A stretch of 33,859 bases of DNA. Origin: SIG510 sp045540975. GTDB lineage: Bacteria > Bacillota > Clostridia > Oscillospirales > JAAYXM01. A program made the position numbers and the translations under genes. The stretch spans positions 1 to 33,859 of the forward strand of contig JAZQIE010000084.1 of assembly GCA_045540975.1 (NCBI GenBank), read 5' to 3'. Each line of letters begins with the position of its first letter. Within the stretch, counting starts at the first letter, position 1. Of this stretch, positions 22,148 to 29,686 are shown piece after piece. Below the pieces are notes generated by a model. That model worked only from the letters and a program-made list of their open reading frames with translations, made no database searches and was not told where the DNA came from.

Positions 22148-22843
22148 CTACAACGTGATGCTTCCCGTGTATACATACCCCTTCTTTTCGGGGGCGTCCG
22201 CGGAGAAGAAACGGAATGTATTCGGGTTTGAAACAAAGAGATGACACAGCGCAATGCCCATGTCAATTTGATTCATGCGCCCGAGGGTGAGCGCTTTGCG
22301 GAGACCGTGGGAAAAACGGTAGACGTGAATCGTGTCCCCCTCATGCAAAAAATACCACGGCTGGGAGTTGACCGCGCTTGGTGCGACGCGCGCAGGCTCC
22401 AAACGTGCATCCTCAACATCCGTGATTTCGCACATCGGTTTTCGGAGAAATTCTTCCTCTGAACGTTTGATATCCCCATTGGGAGTTCCGACCGCGAGTA
22501 AAATCACAAATTCCATCCCCTCCGGTGTCGAGACCGTGGGTTTTCCGAGCCCAATCCAGCACACACCGATGCCCTGCTGTTGCAAGCGCAAATCCACCTG
22601 CTGGAGAAGAAAACCGATGTTTTCGAGATGCCCGTCCTTGACCTCGGAATATGCCGCGATGAGCTGCGGCGGAATCCACGGACAAAGCGAGCGCACCTCA
22701 CTCTTTTTTAGAATCCGAAACTCGGTTTTAATCTCAGAAAAGAGCGGGGTGAGACCCTGCAAAGAGTCTGTGAGAATCGCGTCATCAAGTGAAACGGAAG
22801 AAAAACTGCGGCAGGATTTACGAGAAAAAATCACGTCTTTCAT
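22148..22843 (-). CDS. Nitroreductase family protein
   Basis: 231 residues. It opens with FSRKSCRSFSSVSLDDAIL, the nitroreductase N-terminal pattern (R-S-R-x-F variant) for FMN binding. It contains ARVAPSAVNSQPWYF, DMGIALCHL and an internal GVCWIGLGKP. It resembles the putative TM1586-type nitroreductases (PF14512), whose substrates are unknown. It is an FMN flavoprotein reducing nitro or quinone compounds, by family. GGAGG precedes the ATG by six bases, and the gene begins one base after the upstream gamma-carbonic anhydrase stop, so the two form an operon. Confidence 0.85.
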   Translation of the reverse strand: MKDVIFSRKSCRSFSSVSLDDAILTDSLQGLTPLFSEIKTEFRILKKSEVRSLCPWIPPQLIAAYSEVKDGHLENIGFLLQQVDLRLQQQGIGVCWIGLGKPTVSTPEGMEFVILLAVGTPNGDIKRSEEEFLRKPMCEITDVEDARLEPARVAPSAVNSQPWYFLHEGDTIHVYRFSHGLRKALTLGRMNQIDMGIALCHLFVSNPNTFRFFSADAPEKKGYVYTGSITL

Positions 22844-22844
22844 G

Positions 22845-23297
22845 TTATTCCTCCGTGTATTTTTTAATCAGTGCGACATAATGCGCCGCATTCTCGGAAA
22901 GAGATGCAATCTCCTCCTCGGTGAGAGCGCGCTTGACCTTTGCGGGAGCGCCGAGTACCAGAGAATGCGGGGGAATCACCGTGCCGCCCGTGACCAGCGC
23001 ACCTGCGCCGATGAGCGACTCTTTGCCGATGACCGCGCCGTCGAGTACGCACGCGCCCATGCCGATGAGTGCGCCGTCTTCCACCGTGCAGCCGTGCAAA
23101 ATCGCGTTATGACCCACCGTGACACCGCGCCCGACCGTGACCGCGCCGTGCACCGTGCAGTTATCCTGAATGTTGGAATCCTCTCCGATTTTAATCGCGC
23201 CTTCGTCTCCGCGCAGCACCGCGGAATACCAGATGCTGACGTTTTCACCGAGTGTGACATCTCCGACCACCGCGGCGGTAGGTGCAATGAATTTCAT
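22845..23297 (-). CDS. Gamma-carbonic anhydrase-like hexapeptide-repeat protein (YrdA/PaaY type)
   Basis: 150 residues. A left-handed beta helix of hexapeptide repeats (VVGDVTLGENVSIW, AVTVGRGVTVG, GALIGMGACVLDGAVIGKESLIGAGALVTGG). The three metal-binding histidines of the family are present at H50 (NCTVH), H63 and H68 (VGHNAILHGC), arranged across trimer interfaces. GAPAKVKRALTEEEI is the usual end. Carbonic anhydrase activity is established only for some members; others act as acyltransferase-like or CoA thioesterase proteins. Its promoter is divergent from the SDR gene. Confidence 0.88.
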   Translation of the reverse strand: MKFIAPTAAVVGDVTLGENVSIWYSAVLRGDEGAIKIGEDSNIQDNCTVHGAVTVGRGVTVGHNAILHGCTVEDGALIGMGACVLDGAVIGKESLIGAGALVTGGTVIPPHSLVLGAPAKVKRALTEEEIASLSENAAHYVALIKKYTEE

Positions 23298-23318
23298 GGA
23301 AATCCCTCCTTGAAATTT

Positions 23319-23347
23319 GTTTTAACACAAGGCGAGCAAAAAGTCAA
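23319..23347 (-). promoter_or_regulatory. Promoter of the gamma-carbonic anhydrase operon
   Basis: Minus-strand TTGACT (23342-23347), 17-base spacer, TAAAAC (23319-23324). AAGGAGGG follows before the ATG. Confidence 0.65.
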
Positions 23348-23356
23348 GGCGGGCAC

Positions 23357-23385
23357 TTGTATTTCACGCGAAATCGCGGTATAAT
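23357..23385 (+). promoter_or_regulatory. Promoter of the SDR gene
   Basis: TTGTAT (23357-23362), 17-base spacer, TATAAT (23380-23385). It lies back to back with the promoter of the minus-strand operon, only nine bases between their -35 boxes. Confidence 0.75.
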
Positions 23386-23414
23386 GAAGAAAAATCGTTT
23401 AGGAGGAATTTTCC

Positions 23415-24266
23415 ATGATGCATCATGAACATTTGAAAGGAAAAGTTGCGGTCATCACCGGTGCAGGCGGTGTGCTTTGCTCGGGTTTTGCGAAAACTCT
23501 GGCGGCGCAGGGCGTGAAGGTCGCGGTTTTGGATTTGCGCGCGGATGCGGCGCAGGCGGTCGCGGATGAAATCAATGCAAACGGCGGTACCGCAATCGGG
23601 GTCGCTTGCAACGTGCTTGAAATCGAGAGCATGAACGCGGCGAGAGACGAAGTCACCGAAAAGCTCGGCACCTGCGACATCCTCATCAACGGTGCGGGCG
23701 GCAACCACCCGAAGGGCACCACCACCAAGGATACTTTGGAGCCGGAAGACCTCACCCATGTGGACGAAAATGTCAAGACCTTCTTTGATTTGGATGCAAA
23801 GGGGATTGAGTTTGTCTTCAATCTCAACTTCCTCGGCACTTTGATTCCGACGCAGGCATTTGCACGTGACCTGGTCGGCAAGGAGGATGCTTGTGTGGTC
23901 AATATCGCATCCATGAATGCATACCGTCCGCTTACCCGTATCCCGGCATACAGCGCGGCAAAGGCGGCAATCAAGAACTTCACCGAGTGGATGAGTGTCC
24001 ATTTTGCGGATGTGGGCTTGCGCGTCAACGCAATCGCTCCGGGCTTCTTCTCCACCGCGCAGAATAAGGCACTCCTCTTCAATCCGGACGGAAGCCTTTC
24101 CGCTCGCAGCGAGAAGATTATTTCCCACACCCCGATGCGCCGCTTCGGTCTGCCCGAGGATTTGGACGGCACTCTGCTCTTCCTGTGCGACTCTACTTAC
24201 TCCGCATTTATCACAGGCAGCACCATCAATGTTGACGGCGGCTTCCTTGCATACTCCGGCGTATAA
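23415..24266 (+). CDS. SDR-family oxidoreductase, probable D-mannonate oxidoreductase (YjmF/UxuB type)
   Basis: 283 residues. The N-terminal nucleotide motif is VAVITGAGGVLCSGFAKTLA. NGAGGNHPKGTT, with an unusually long insertion after it (EPEDLTHVDENVKTFFDLDAKGIEF), is characteristic of the Firmicutes fructuronate reductase/mannonate oxidoreductase group. The catalytic Ser, Tyr and Lys are in ASMNAY and PAYSAAKAA, and INVDGGF closes the fold. Expected reaction: fructuronate to mannonate with NADH in hexuronate use. No uxuA or uxaC is adjacent, so the substrate is an inference. AGGAGG precedes the ATG. Confidence 0.85.
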   Translation: MMHHEHLKGKVAVITGAGGVLCSGFAKTLAAQGVKVAVLDLRADAAQAVADEINANGGTAIGVACNVLEIESMNAARDEVTEKLGTCDILINGAGGNHPKGTTTKDTLEPEDLTHVDENVKTFFDLDAKGIEFVFNLNFLGTLIPTQAFARDLVGKEDACVVNIASMNAYRPLTRIPAYSAAKAAIKNFTEWMSVHFADVGLRVNAIAPGFFSTAQNKALLFNPDGSLSARSEKIISHTPMRRFGLPEDLDGTLLFLCDSTYSAFITGSTINVDGGFLAYSGV

Positions 24267-24278
24267 TAAGACACGTTT

Positions 24279-24314
24279 CATGGCACACTATCCGAAAAAA
24301 GGAAGTGTGCCATG
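24279..24314 (+). promoter_or_regulatory. Hairpin enclosing the tepA-like start codon
   Basis: A perfect 11-bp stem CATGGCACACT/AGTGTGCCATG (24279-24289 with 24304-24314) with a 14-base loop. The ATG of the next gene (24312-24314) is inside the right arm and the AAGGA ribosome site is in the loop. There is no T run after it, so it is a poor terminator. Confidence 0.55.
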
Positions 24315-25088
24315 TTTGAAGAGAAGACAACTCCCGAAGCCAGAAAAGAGGATCGGGAGGAGATTGAAGACTACGGCTCGGTCACATCGCAAAACCCAAA
24401 CGGAAATATTCATTGTATTACCATTGTCGGGCAGATTGAGGGACACAATGTCCTGCCTGCCGAGAACAAATCCACCAAGTACGAGCATGTATGTCCGCAG
24501 CTTGCCGCCATTGAGGAGAGCGAGGACGTGGACGGACTGCTTATTTTGCTCAATACGGTGGGCGGCGATATTGAAGCGGGGCTTGCGATTGCGGAGCTCA
24601 TCGCGGGGATGAAAACCCCGACCTGCTCGCTCATCTTGGGCGGCGGTCATTCCATCGGCGTGCCGCTTGCGGTTGCGGCGGAGCATTCGTTCATTGCGCC
24701 GTCCGCGGTGGTCACCATCCATCCCGTGCGCATCACGGGGGTTGTGGTGGGCTCACCCCAAACCTTTCGGTATTTTGAACGTGTGCAGGAGCGCATCATC
24801 CGTTTCGTATCTTCGCACTCCTCGATTTCCGAGGACGATTTCCGCCGCTATATGCTGGCAACGGGCGAGATTGCAACCGATGTCGGCACGGTGGTGGATG
24901 GGAAAGAGGCGGTAGAAAGCGGACTCATTGATGAGCTTGGGAGCCTGTCCGATGCCCTCGATTGGCTTCATAACCGAATCCGTGAAAAAAGGGTTGAAAC
25001 CGCAGAGAAAATGCGGTATAATAAATCGAACCTTGACGAAGGAGGAAATCATCATGGCAAAGATCACCAAGGACACCATTGTAGGTGA
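24312..25088 (+). CDS. tepA: TepA-like (YmfB) ClpP-fold serine protease
   Basis: 258 residues. The core resembles ClpP: VDGLLILLNTVGGDIEAGLAIAELI, then nucleophile Ser114 in LGGGHSIGVPLAVAAEHS and His137 in VTIHPVRITGVVVG. The GGGHSIG form is typical of B. subtilis TepA, implicated in secretion and in degradation of small spore proteins. The N-terminal 35 residues are charged and poorly conserved. The last 12 or so residues (GGNHHGKDHQGHHCR) read through the ribosome site and start of the next gene, a 35-base overlap. Confidence 0.87.
   Translation: MFEEKTTPEARKEDREEIEDYGSVTSQNPNGNIHCITIVGQIEGHNVLPAENKSTKYEHVCPQLAAIEESEDVDGLLILLNTVGGDIEAGLAIAELIAGMKTPTCSLILGGGHSIGVPLAVAAEHSFIAPSAVVTIHPVRITGVVVGSPQTFRYFERVQERIIRFVSSHSSISEDDFRRYMLATGEIATDVGTVVDGKEAVESGLIDELGSLSDALDWLHNRIREKRVETAEKMRYNKSNLDEGGNHHGKDHQGHHCR
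24994..25022 (+). promoter_or_regulatory. Promoter of the DUF1858 gene, inside the tepA 3' end
   Basis: TTGAAA (24994-24999), 17-base spacer, TATAAT (25017-25022), about 30 bases before the ATG. Confidence 0.75.
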
Positions 25089-25260
25089 TATCCTGGATAT
25101 TGATCGCACCACCGCTCCGTATTTCCTGGAAATCGGAATGCATTGCCTGGGCTGTCCGTCCGCTCGCGGCGAGACCTTGGAGCAGGCTTGTGCGGTGCAC
25201 GGTGTGGATGTGGATGCGCTGCTTGAAAAGCTCAACGCTCACATCGAAGCAAATCAGTAA
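25054..25260 (+). CDS. DUF1858 domain protein
   Basis: 68 residues from ATG 25054, which follows AAGGAGG by eight bases. It reads AKITKDTIVGDILDIDRTTAPYF and then IGMHCLGCPSARGETLEQA, the DUF1858 pattern with its CLGC cysteine pair. The domain resembles the N-terminal part of the ScdA/RIC iron-sulfur repair proteins and is often found alone or with hybrid-cluster proteins. Its role is unknown, probably binding iron, nitric oxide or redox-active ligands. It has its own promoter and terminator. Confidence 0.9.
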   Translation: MAKITKDTIVGDILDIDRTTAPYFLEIGMHCLGCPSARGETLEQACAVHGVDVDALLEKLNAHIEANQ

Positions 25261-25271
25261 TCCCAAAACCG

Positions 25272-25300
25272 ATACCCCCTGCATCGAGCGGGGGGTATTT
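25272..25300 (+). terminator. Terminator of the DUF1858 gene
   Basis: Stem ATACCCCC/GGGGGTAT (25272-25279 with 25291-25298) followed by TTTT. The loop is about 11 bases. Confidence 0.75.
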
Positions 25301-25321
25301 TGCATAGAAGAGGACACACTT

Positions 25322-25987
25322 ATGATGCGTTTGGATACCGTTTTATCTTTGATTCCGCCATGCCGTTCGGTGGTAGATGTGGGCGCGGACCATGCGAAAG
25401 TCGCGATTGCATCGGTGCTGACGGGAAAGACTGTCCGCGCCACCGCAACCGATATCGGGGAAGGTCCGCTCGCGCGTGCAAAAGCCGCCATCCGCGCCGA
25501 GGGCTTGGAGGAGAAGATTCAAACCGTGCTGACCGACGGACTCAGCGGCGTGGAAAAACACGACGTTGCTGTTATCGCAGGGATGGGCGGTGAACTTATT
25601 TTACATATTCTCGACACCGCGGAGTGGACGCGCGACCCCGACATCACCTTGATTTTGCAGCCCATGACCGCGGGAGAGCGACTTCGCGCAGGACTTTCCC
25701 AAGCGGGATACCGTGTCATCCGCGAGGAAATCGCCCGTGAGGGGGAGAAACTTTACCCCATCCTTTTGGTGTGTCGCGGGGAAGAAACAATTGAAACACT
25801 TGACCAACATTGGCTCTCAAAGGAGGGAAGCAAAAGTCCGCTTGCGAGTGTCTATCTTGATAAAATCATTGCGCGCTTGGAAAAACAGTATGCAGGGCTT
25901 CTCTCTGCCGAGGAGAGAGACGAGTCCCGTATTTCGGACGTGAAGGCATATCTTGACGCGCTGAGCAGAAGGAGGGAAACGCTGTGA
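25322..25987 (+). CDS. trmK: tRNA (adenine(22)-N(1))-methyltransferase TrmK
   Basis: 221 residues from ATG 25322 (a second ATG follows immediately); AGAGGA lies upstream. SAM-binding motif I is SVVDVGADHAKVAIASVLTG, followed by TATDIGEGPLARAKA, and VIAGMGGELILHIL matches the family's catalytic NPPF-like region. LQPMTAGERLRAGLSQAGYRVIREEIAREGEKLYPIL is the usual TrmK ending of the Rossmann domain, followed by a C-terminal coiled-coil-like helix pair. It methylates N1 of A22 in the tRNA D arm. It overlaps the next gene by four bases (GTGA), the conserved trmK-yqfO pair of Firmicutes. Confidence 0.93.
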   Translation: MMRLDTVLSLIPPCRSVVDVGADHAKVAIASVLTGKTVRATATDIGEGPLARAKAAIRAEGLEEKIQTVLTDGLSGVEKHDVAVIAGMGGELILHILDTAEWTRDPDITLILQPMTAGERLRAGLSQAGYRVIREEIAREGEKLYPILLVCRGEETIETLDQHWLSKEGSKSPLASVYLDKIIARLEKQYAGLLSAEERDESRISDVKAYLDALSRRRETL

Positions 25988-26727
25988 CCGTAGGAGCAAT
26001 TTTTGAAGCACTCAACCAACTTGCACCCGTGGAGACCGCACTTGATTTTGACAATGTGGGGCTTTTGGCCGGAGCAAAGGAAACCGAGGTAGCAGCCGTT
26101 TTGGTCGCCCTTGACATCACCGCCGCGGTGGTGGAGGAAGCGGTGCAGAGCGGTGCAAACCTGATTGTTTCCCACCATCCGATTATTTTCTCGCCCCTGC
26201 GCGCGGTGGAATCCGAGAGCATTGTCGGGAAACTCTTAAAGCATGGTATTTCCGCAATTTGTATGCACACCAATCTGGATGCGGCAAAGGGCGGAGTGAA
26301 CGATGCCTTGGCAAACCTCCTCGGTCTTTCGGATGTCATCATTCCCGAGGAAGACCCGCTCATGCGCATCGGAACAATTCCAACCTGCACAATGCCCGAA
26401 TTTTTGGGGTTGGTTTGCGAAAAACTCGACCTTCCGACCGTGAAATATCGCGGCGAGGGGAAGGTTTCCAAGGTCGGACTTTGCGGTGGGAGTGCGTGCG
26501 AAGGTGCTGCCCTCGCATACTCGCTCGGCTGCGATACTTACATCACGGGCGAGGTCAAGCACCATATCTGGCTGATTGACGGCGGAAACCTGATCGAAGG
26601 CGGACATTTTGCTACCGAAAACCCGATTTGCGAAGCCTTGGCTTCGTATCTGAAACGTGAATTTCCGTCGGTTTCGGTTGCAAAGGCAAACCGCGACCCT
26701 GCAAGTTATTTTATCCGTAAGGAGTAA
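25984..26727 (+). CDS. Nif3-like dinuclear metal-centre protein (YqfO)
   Basis: 247 residues, the short form without the inserted PII-like domain. Metal-site motifs: VALDITAAVVEEA, LIVSHHPIIFSPLRAV, ICMHTNLDAAKGGVN, and near the C-terminus GGHFATENPICEALA. Members bind two metal ions; GTP cyclohydrolase activity has been reported for one family protein, and their cellular role remains unsettled. It uses a GTG start that overlaps the trmK stop. The partner trmK is the usual neighbour in Firmicutes. Confidence 0.93.
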   Translation: MTVGAIFEALNQLAPVETALDFDNVGLLAGAKETEVAAVLVALDITAAVVEEAVQSGANLIVSHHPIIFSPLRAVESESIVGKLLKHGISAICMHTNLDAAKGGVNDALANLLGLSDVIIPEEDPLMRIGTIPTCTMPEFLGLVCEKLDLPTVKYRGEGKVSKVGLCGGSACEGAALAYSLGCDTYITGEVKHHIWLIDGGNLIEGGHFATENPICEALASYLKREFPSVSVAKANRDPASYFIRKE

Positions 26728-26733
26728 ACCTCA

Positions 26734-28470
26734 ATGGCACTTGATGCATTGTTTGTCACCCATCTTGTCCGCGAACTCAACGGCGCGGTACAGGGTGCAA
26801 AAATCGATAAAATTCAACAACCCGAGCGGGATGAACTGGTACTCCAGCTGCGCTCGAAAAACGGGAATATGAGCCTGCTGGTCTCGGCGGGCGCATCTCC
26901 GCGGATGCATTTGACCGCGAAGAAGCTGGAAAACCCGAAAACACCGCCCATGTTCTGTATGCTGCTTCGCAAACACCTGCAAGGCGGACTGATTCTGGAA
27001 GTACGGCAGCCCGGTATTGAACGTGCGATTGATTTGGTTGTCCTCTCCACCAATGAACTTGGCGAGAAGGTGCAGAGAATCCTGACCCTTGAACTCATGG
27101 GTCGGTATACCAACATCATTTTGCGCGATGAGTCCGACCGTGTGGTGGACTGCTTAAAACGTGTGGATTTGACCCAATCCAATCAGCGCGGCGTACTCCC
27201 CGGGCTGTTTTACCGACTCCCCGAGCCGCCGAAAAAACACAATCCGTATACCGTGCGTCGGAGTGACCTGTTTTCCATGATGGAGGAGGTTGACCTGCCG
27301 TGCGATAAGTTTTTGGTGAATACCCTTCTTGGTGTGTCTCCGCTGATTGCCCGCGAGATTGTATGCCGCGGCGTGGGAGACACGGGAAAACTCATCCTTG
27401 CCATGAGCGGGGAGGAGCGCGAGCGCGTTGCCGCAAAAACCGAGGAATTCTTTACCGAAGAGGCGGCGCCGTATCTCTACCGCGAAAACGGACTTCCGAA
27501 AGAGCTCTCGTTTACCCGACTTACCCAGTATGACGGGAAGTATGAGGAAGAGCGCTGCGGAAGTTTTTCCGAATTGCTGGATGCATTTTACGGGGAAAAG
27601 AGCGCAAAGGAACGGATGCTGCGCAAGAGCGCGGTCATGCGCAAAACCGTGGAAAACGGGATTTTGCGCATCCGTAAAAAACTCGCCTTGCAAGAGGAAG
27701 AACTCTCTGCCGCACGCGACCGCGAGCGGATTCGCGAAGAAGCCGAACTCATCACCGCAAATTTATATCAAATTCCGCACGGCACCGCACGGGTGACCGT
27801 GATTGATTACTTCAAAGAAGACACACCCGAGCGCGAAATTGTGCTGGACCGTACGGTGAGTCCGCAGGAGTATGCGAAAAAACTGTTCCACCGCTACGGA
27901 CGAATGAAAAACGCCGAGGCGGCGCTTGCGGTACAAATCGAGCAGGGCGAAGCCGAACTTGTGTATCTGGAAAGTGTTTTGGAGAGTTTGGAGCAGGCGG
28001 AGAGCGAGACCGACCTTGCCGAAATCCGCGAGGAGTTGGGAGAGAGCGGATACATCCGCATCCCGAAAAGTGAGCGGCGTGCAAAGCCGCGCGCGCTTGA
28101 CCCCATCTGCTACCGCGCGAGTGACGGGACCCCCATCTATGTGGGGAGAAACAACCGCCAAAACGATTTGCTTACCATGAAAACCGCAAGCAAAGGGGAT
28201 ATTTGGTTTCATACCCAGCGTATCCCGGGTGCGCACGTGATTTTGGCTTGCGCGGGCGAGACACCATCGAATGAAACACTCACCGAGGCGGCAATCATTG
28301 CGGCGTATCATTCCAATGCGCGCGCTTCCGCGCAGGTGCCGGTGGACTATACCATGGTCAAAAACGTAAAAAAACCGCCGGGCGCAAGGCCCGGCATGGT
28401 GAATTATTTCCGCTATGAAACCGCGTTTGTCACACCCGATGAAGCGCTTGTGCGCAAACTCCGTCAGTAA
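26734..28470 (+). CDS. rqcH: Ribosome-associated quality control protein RqcH (NFACT family)
   Basis: 578 residues. The NFACT-N domain starts MALDALFVTHLVRELNGAVQGAKIDKIQQPERDELVLQLR and includes PRMHLTAKKLENPKTPPMFCMLLRKHL. A coiled-coil stretch (about 290-430) is followed by NFACT-R with GRNNRQNDLLTMKTASKGDIWFHTQRIPGAHVIL (DxWFH near 489) and a PPGARPGMV end. RqcH binds stalled 50S-peptidyl-tRNA complexes and adds alanine tails that mark the chain for degradation. It begins seven bases after yqfO; its 3' end overlaps the convergent rodA gene by seven bases. Confidence 0.95.
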   Translation: MALDALFVTHLVRELNGAVQGAKIDKIQQPERDELVLQLRSKNGNMSLLVSAGASPRMHLTAKKLENPKTPPMFCMLLRKHLQGGLILEVRQPGIERAIDLVVLSTNELGEKVQRILTLELMGRYTNIILRDESDRVVDCLKRVDLTQSNQRGVLPGLFYRLPEPPKKHNPYTVRRSDLFSMMEEVDLPCDKFLVNTLLGVSPLIAREIVCRGVGDTGKLILAMSGEERERVAAKTEEFFTEEAAPYLYRENGLPKELSFTRLTQYDGKYEEERCGSFSELLDAFYGEKSAKERMLRKSAVMRKTVENGILRIRKKLALQEEELSAARDRERIREEAELITANLYQIPHGTARVTVIDYFKEDTPEREIVLDRTVSPQEYAKKLFHRYGRMKNAEAALAVQIEQGEAELVYLESVLESLEQAESETDLAEIREELGESGYIRIPKSERRAKPRALDPICYRASDGTPIYVGRNNRQNDLLTMKTASKGDIWFHTQRIPGAHVILACAGETPSNETLTEAAIIAAYHSNARASAQVPVDYTMVKNVKKPPGARPGMVNYFRYETAFVTPDEALVRKLRQ

Positions 28471-29579
28471 CGGCGTTTTGCGGCGCGCATCTTGGTGGCG
28501 CTGACCAGAGCAATCGCCCAGAATACGGTGAGGACAGAACTTCCGCCGTAACTGAAAAACGGCAGGGTGAGACCGATGATGGGCATGAGCCCCATGCACA
28601 TCCCGATGTTTTCAACCGTCTGGAACAGGAACATCCCCGCAACACCGATGCAAACCAAAGAGGACGCGGAATCCCCCGCGCGGTTTGCAATGACAAAGCA
28701 GCGGATGATAATGGCTGTGAGAAGCACCATGATGATGAGACAACCGATGAGACCCAACTCCTCGCCTGCGACCGCAAAGATAAAGTCGGTCTGCTTGGCG
28801 GGGAGATAACCGTATTGGGTTTGGGTGCCGTTTCCGAGTCCGCGTCCCAAAAGACCGCCCGCGCCAAGCGCGATTTTGCTTTGGATTGCATGATATCCGC
28901 GCCCCAACGGGTCAAGCTCGGGATTGAACACAACCTTGATGCGCATTTGCTGGTCGGGTCGAAGAAGTGTCCATAAAAACGGAGACGCCGCCGCGACACC
29001 CGCAATGCCGAGCGCAAACCAACGAAGCTTGATGCCCGAGCAGAACATCATAATGATGAAAATTGCGAGATAAACAAGCGCATTTCCCAAGTCGTGCGAG
29101 ACCACAACGATGAGCGCGATGGGAATGATTGCATGGATACAAAGCAGTATCAGGGAAGAAAACCGTGTAATATCATCCTTGAGGCTGTAAATATGTCCCG
29201 AAAGGGTGAGAATAAAGAGGATTTTGCCGAATTCGGCAGGCTGAATCCCGATGCCGCCGAAACGAATCCAGGATTTATTGCCGGTATCCTCTCCGCCCGT
29301 GCCGAAGAAGATGAGCGAGGCAATCAGCAGGAGATTGACCACATACAGCACCTTCCATGTGCGGCATAAACTCTCAAGGTCGATTGCGGAAAGAAGGAAA
29401 AACAAAATCAGCCCAAACAGGGTTGCAATAAGTTGGATTTGCAGATAACTCTCCGCGCCGTAGCTCTTGGTGGCACTCGCAATGAGGATAACACCAAACC
29501 CGGTGGCGATGAGGGATAAAACAAGCAAAAACAGATCAATCTGTTTGAAGTATTCTTTCACAGCGCGAAAAAACGGCAC
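28464..29579 (-). CDS. rodA: SEDS-family peptidoglycan polymerase RodA
   Basis: 371 residues from GTG 29579, ten bases after AAGGAG; earlier in-frame starts run into the promoter region. About ten transmembrane helices. Family motifs: GGIGIQPAEFGKILFIL, VVVSHDLGNALVYL, GRGYHAIQSKIALGAGGLLGRGLGNGTQTQYGYLPAKQTDFIFAVAGEELG, and GLMPIIGLTLPFFSYGGSSVL. The TDFIFAVAGEELG and PFFSYGGSS motifs hold the catalytic and partner-binding sites. It polymerises glycan strands from lipid II for cell elongation together with a class B penicillin-binding protein. FtsW and SpoVE have similar motifs, but the length and the single-gene context favour RodA. Confidence 0.87.
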   Translation of the reverse strand: MPFFRAVKEYFKQIDLFLLVLSLIATGFGVILIASATKSYGAESYLQIQLIATLFGLILFFLLSAIDLESLCRTWKVLYVVNLLLIASLIFFGTGGEDTGNKSWIRFGGIGIQPAEFGKILFILTLSGHIYSLKDDITRFSSLILLCIHAIIPIALIVVVSHDLGNALVYLAIFIIMMFCSGIKLRWFALGIAGVAAASPFLWTLLRPDQQMRIKVVFNPELDPLGRGYHAIQSKIALGAGGLLGRGLGNGTQTQYGYLPAKQTDFIFAVAGEELGLIGCLIIMVLLTAIIIRCFVIANRAGDSASSLVCIGVAGMFLFQTVENIGMCMGLMPIIGLTLPFFSYGGSSVLTVFWAIALVSATKMRAAKRRY

Positions 29580-29604
29580 ATCCGTCACGCTCCTTTCTGT
29601 GAAT

Positions 29605-29633
29605 AGTTTACCATAAAAGAAAGAAATTGAAAA
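29605..29633 (-). promoter_or_regulatory. Candidate promoter of rodA
   Basis: Minus-strand TTTTCA (29628-29633), 17-base spacer, TAAACT (29605-29610). Its weak -35 box overlaps that of the divergent fhs promoter, so the two promoters probably compete. Confidence 0.45.
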
Positions 29634-29655
29634 CACCAAATTTTTGTGATATACT
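29627..29655 (+). promoter_or_regulatory. Promoter of fhs
   Basis: TTGAAA (29627-29632), 17-base spacer, TATACT (29650-29655). GAGGAGGG precedes the ATG at 29687. I see no tetrahydrofolate riboswitch in the leader. Confidence 0.8.
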
Positions 29656-29686
29656 GAAAAGAACAACAAATGAGGAGGGAATCCCC

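Noticed and set aside
23364..24281. 305-codon open frame antisense to the SDR gene
   Set aside because: Spans both promoter and terminus of a clear SDR gene; no motif of its own.
29580..29686. Tetrahydrofolate riboswitch before fhs
   Set aside because: The leader between promoter and start is only about 25 bases and shows no such fold.
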